NCBI GenBank assembly: GCA_019918135.1
Contig: WBZZ01004010.1
Span: 1 to 64,000 of the forward strand
DNA: 64,000 nt
DNA from: Paulinella micropora
Taxonomy: Eukaryota > Cercozoa > Imbricatea > Euglyphida > Paulinellidae
Direction of reading: 5' to 3'
Shown here: positions 62,937 through 64,000 of the stretch, piece after piece
Numbering within the stretch: position 1 is the stretch's first letter
Layout of the letters: every line of letters begins with the position of its first letter
The notes under the pieces: model-generated
What the model saw: the letters and a program-made list of their open reading frames with translations, nothing else
The model's database searches: none
Told to the model about the DNA's origin: nothing
Program-made: the position numbers and the translations under genes

Positions 62937-64000
62937 TTATCTAACGAGTAATGGATTGGCTACGGCCGAAGTTGCCAAGAGTATTTTTGACAATTACAAC
63001 TCAAGGTTTTCAAAAGCGGATATATCTAGAATGGCCTTAGAAGCACAGGGGAGGGCACGTGGTGGAGTATCTTTTTGGGATGCGATGAAGTTTTGGAAAA
63101 CTATCAAAACCACTCCTCCAGATGCGAAGTATAACGGATTTATAGGCGACGTAGATAAAACATTGATGTCCATGATTTGTATCATGAAAAATGTGGGCAG
63201 TTTTGATAAGGATGCGACATTTAAAGTAAATAAAGTAGCCAATCCTGCTACATTTAATAAACAATATGCGGAACTCGTTGATGGTTTTAATCAAATGGTG
63301 AAATCACAAGAAAAAGCCGATGGCGTGAAAGGATATTCTCTTATCGCACCAGCAAATGAAACTACAATTAATAATTTTATAGAAAAAATAAATACACAGA
63401 GCACAAAAGATATTCCACCAAGTATAGAGAAGGATATAGTTGTTGAGGTTCAACACACACCAAATCAAAACAAAATGGTAGTAGCACCTAATGCTGACTT
63501 AATCGGACTGGGCAATAACTTGGCTATACTTGATGATAAAGGCGCCCAAACGAGGCACTTAAAGGGATTTGTTAAATCGTTGAGAGAGAAAACTGGAAAG
63601 AAAATTAAACTTTCCAATTATGACGATCCAAAAGTTGGATGGGAAGAGGCCATCAAACAAGCACTAAATCAAGGTGCTAGTATATCAGACGTAGCAGATG
63701 CAGATGATATTTTGGATAAGAGAATTTATCAAGAAATGCGGGGTAAATTGACACAGGAACAAATGGAGCAATTGACGGAACTAGAAATAATAGACGAAGA
63801 ATTTGAAAGGGCAAAACCTAAATATCTAACGCCAGCATCGCAACCCCGACCAATACCAGCACCGCAAACCATGCCACCACAAACTCAACCACCAGCACCA
63901 CAAACCATGCCACCGCAAACCATGCCACCGCAAACCATGCCACCGCAAACAACACAAGCACCAGCACCACCAAATCCACAACCAGAGTATGAAGGAGGTG
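62929..64000 (+). CDS. Large unidentified protein, runs off the window end
   Basis: Starts at ATG 62929 (ATGAGTGA overlap with the preceding stop, typical translational-coupling spacing) and stays open for 357 codons to the window edge. N-terminal alpha-rich domain (LATAEVAKSIFDNYNSRFSK, VSFWDAMKFWKTIKTTPPDA), a middle part (APNADLIGLGNNLAILDDKG, RHLKGFVKSLREKTGKKIKL), then a proline-rich tail with PQTMPP repeats from about residue 306. No family is recognised. The tandem arrangement with the preceding gene suggests a shared role, perhaps in the virion. Confidence 0.6.
   Translation, partial: MSDYLTSNGLATAEVAKSIFDNYNSRFSKADISRMALEAQGRARGGVSFWDAMKFWKTIKTTPPDAKYNGFIGDVDKTLMSMICIMKNVGSFDKDATFKVNKVANPATFNKQYAELVDGFNQMVKSQEKADGVKGYSLIAPANETTINNFIEKINTQSTKDIPPSIEKDIVVEVQHTPNQNKMVVAPNADLIGLGNNLAILDDKGAQTRHLKGFVKSLREKTGKKIKLSNYDDPKVGWEEAIKQALNQGASISDVADADDILDKRIYQEMRGKLTQEQMEQLTELEIIDEEFERAKPKYLTPASQPRPIPAPQTMPPQTQPPAPQTMPPQTMPPQTMPPQTTQAPAPPNPQPEYEGG
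63865..63955. repeat. 15-bp coding repeat (CAAACCATGCCACCG)n
   Basis: Several units coding PQTMP/QTMPP in the proline-rich tail of the last gene, mostly exact. Confidence 0.8.

Overview
The window looks like nuclear DNA of a unicellular eukaryote (an alga or heterotrophic protist) that carries several mobile elements. Evidence for this: spliced genes with very short GT...AG introns (about 45-51 nt), an F-box/leucine-rich-repeat gene, a Ty3/gypsy-like retroelement, satellite arrays and microsatellites, and abrupt base-composition changes. Roughly 3.4-9.9 kb is very GC-rich with poly-C/G tracts, 10-33 kb is mixed, and 38.6-64 kb is AT-rich and virus-like. The species cannot be named from sequence alone.

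Layout. 1-2.1 kb: minus-strand retroelement-type Gag with a Cys/His zinc finger. 3.07-3.35 kb: small Sel1-repeat protein. 3.9-9.8 kb: GC-rich block with coding-like but frame-broken unidentified proteins. 10.1-11.1 kb: F-box/LRR gene. 11.7-14.0 kb: two unidentified genes. 14.8-19.1 kb: three satellite families (about 360, 210 and 150 bp units). 19.7-32.8 kb: decayed Ty3/gypsy-like element on the minus strand (Gag, protease-like, RT with a ruined catalytic box, RNase H, integrase), bounded by a 77-bp direct repeat. 32.8-37.4 kb: two multi-exon genes of unknown function. 37.47-38.58 kb: a 1.1-kb mirrored (CATA)n/(GTAT)n microsatellite.

38.6-64 kb is the most unusual part: two different virus-like modules of polinton-like virus/virophage flavour. 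Module A (38.6-50.0 kb) has 2.6-kb inverted-repeat arms, each with a TVpol-like polymerase fused to an SF3 helicase (the left copy is truncated), an AT-hook protein and a small protein. Between the arms lie small zinc-ribbon genes, a PD-(D/E)XK nuclease and a paralogous gene series preceded by a repeated promoter-like module. Module A ends at a nearly perfect foldback of about 186-bp arms (49,949-50,354). After a short stretch with a spliced gene, E2F-like sites and tRNA-like sequences, Module B (52.4 kb to the window end) encodes a zinc-binding protein, an archaeo-eukaryotic primase-SF3 helicase, virion-type candidates including a long fibre with a peptidase_S74 (endosialidase-type) chaperone, a two-helix membrane protein, and a large protein that runs off the end.

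Frame breaks are frequent across host, retroelement and viral genes, often at homopolymers. They could be decay or base-calling/assembly error, and the sequence alone cannot settle which. No major capsid protein, packaging ATPase or viral integrase was recognised in the window; in Module B they could lie beyond position 64,000.
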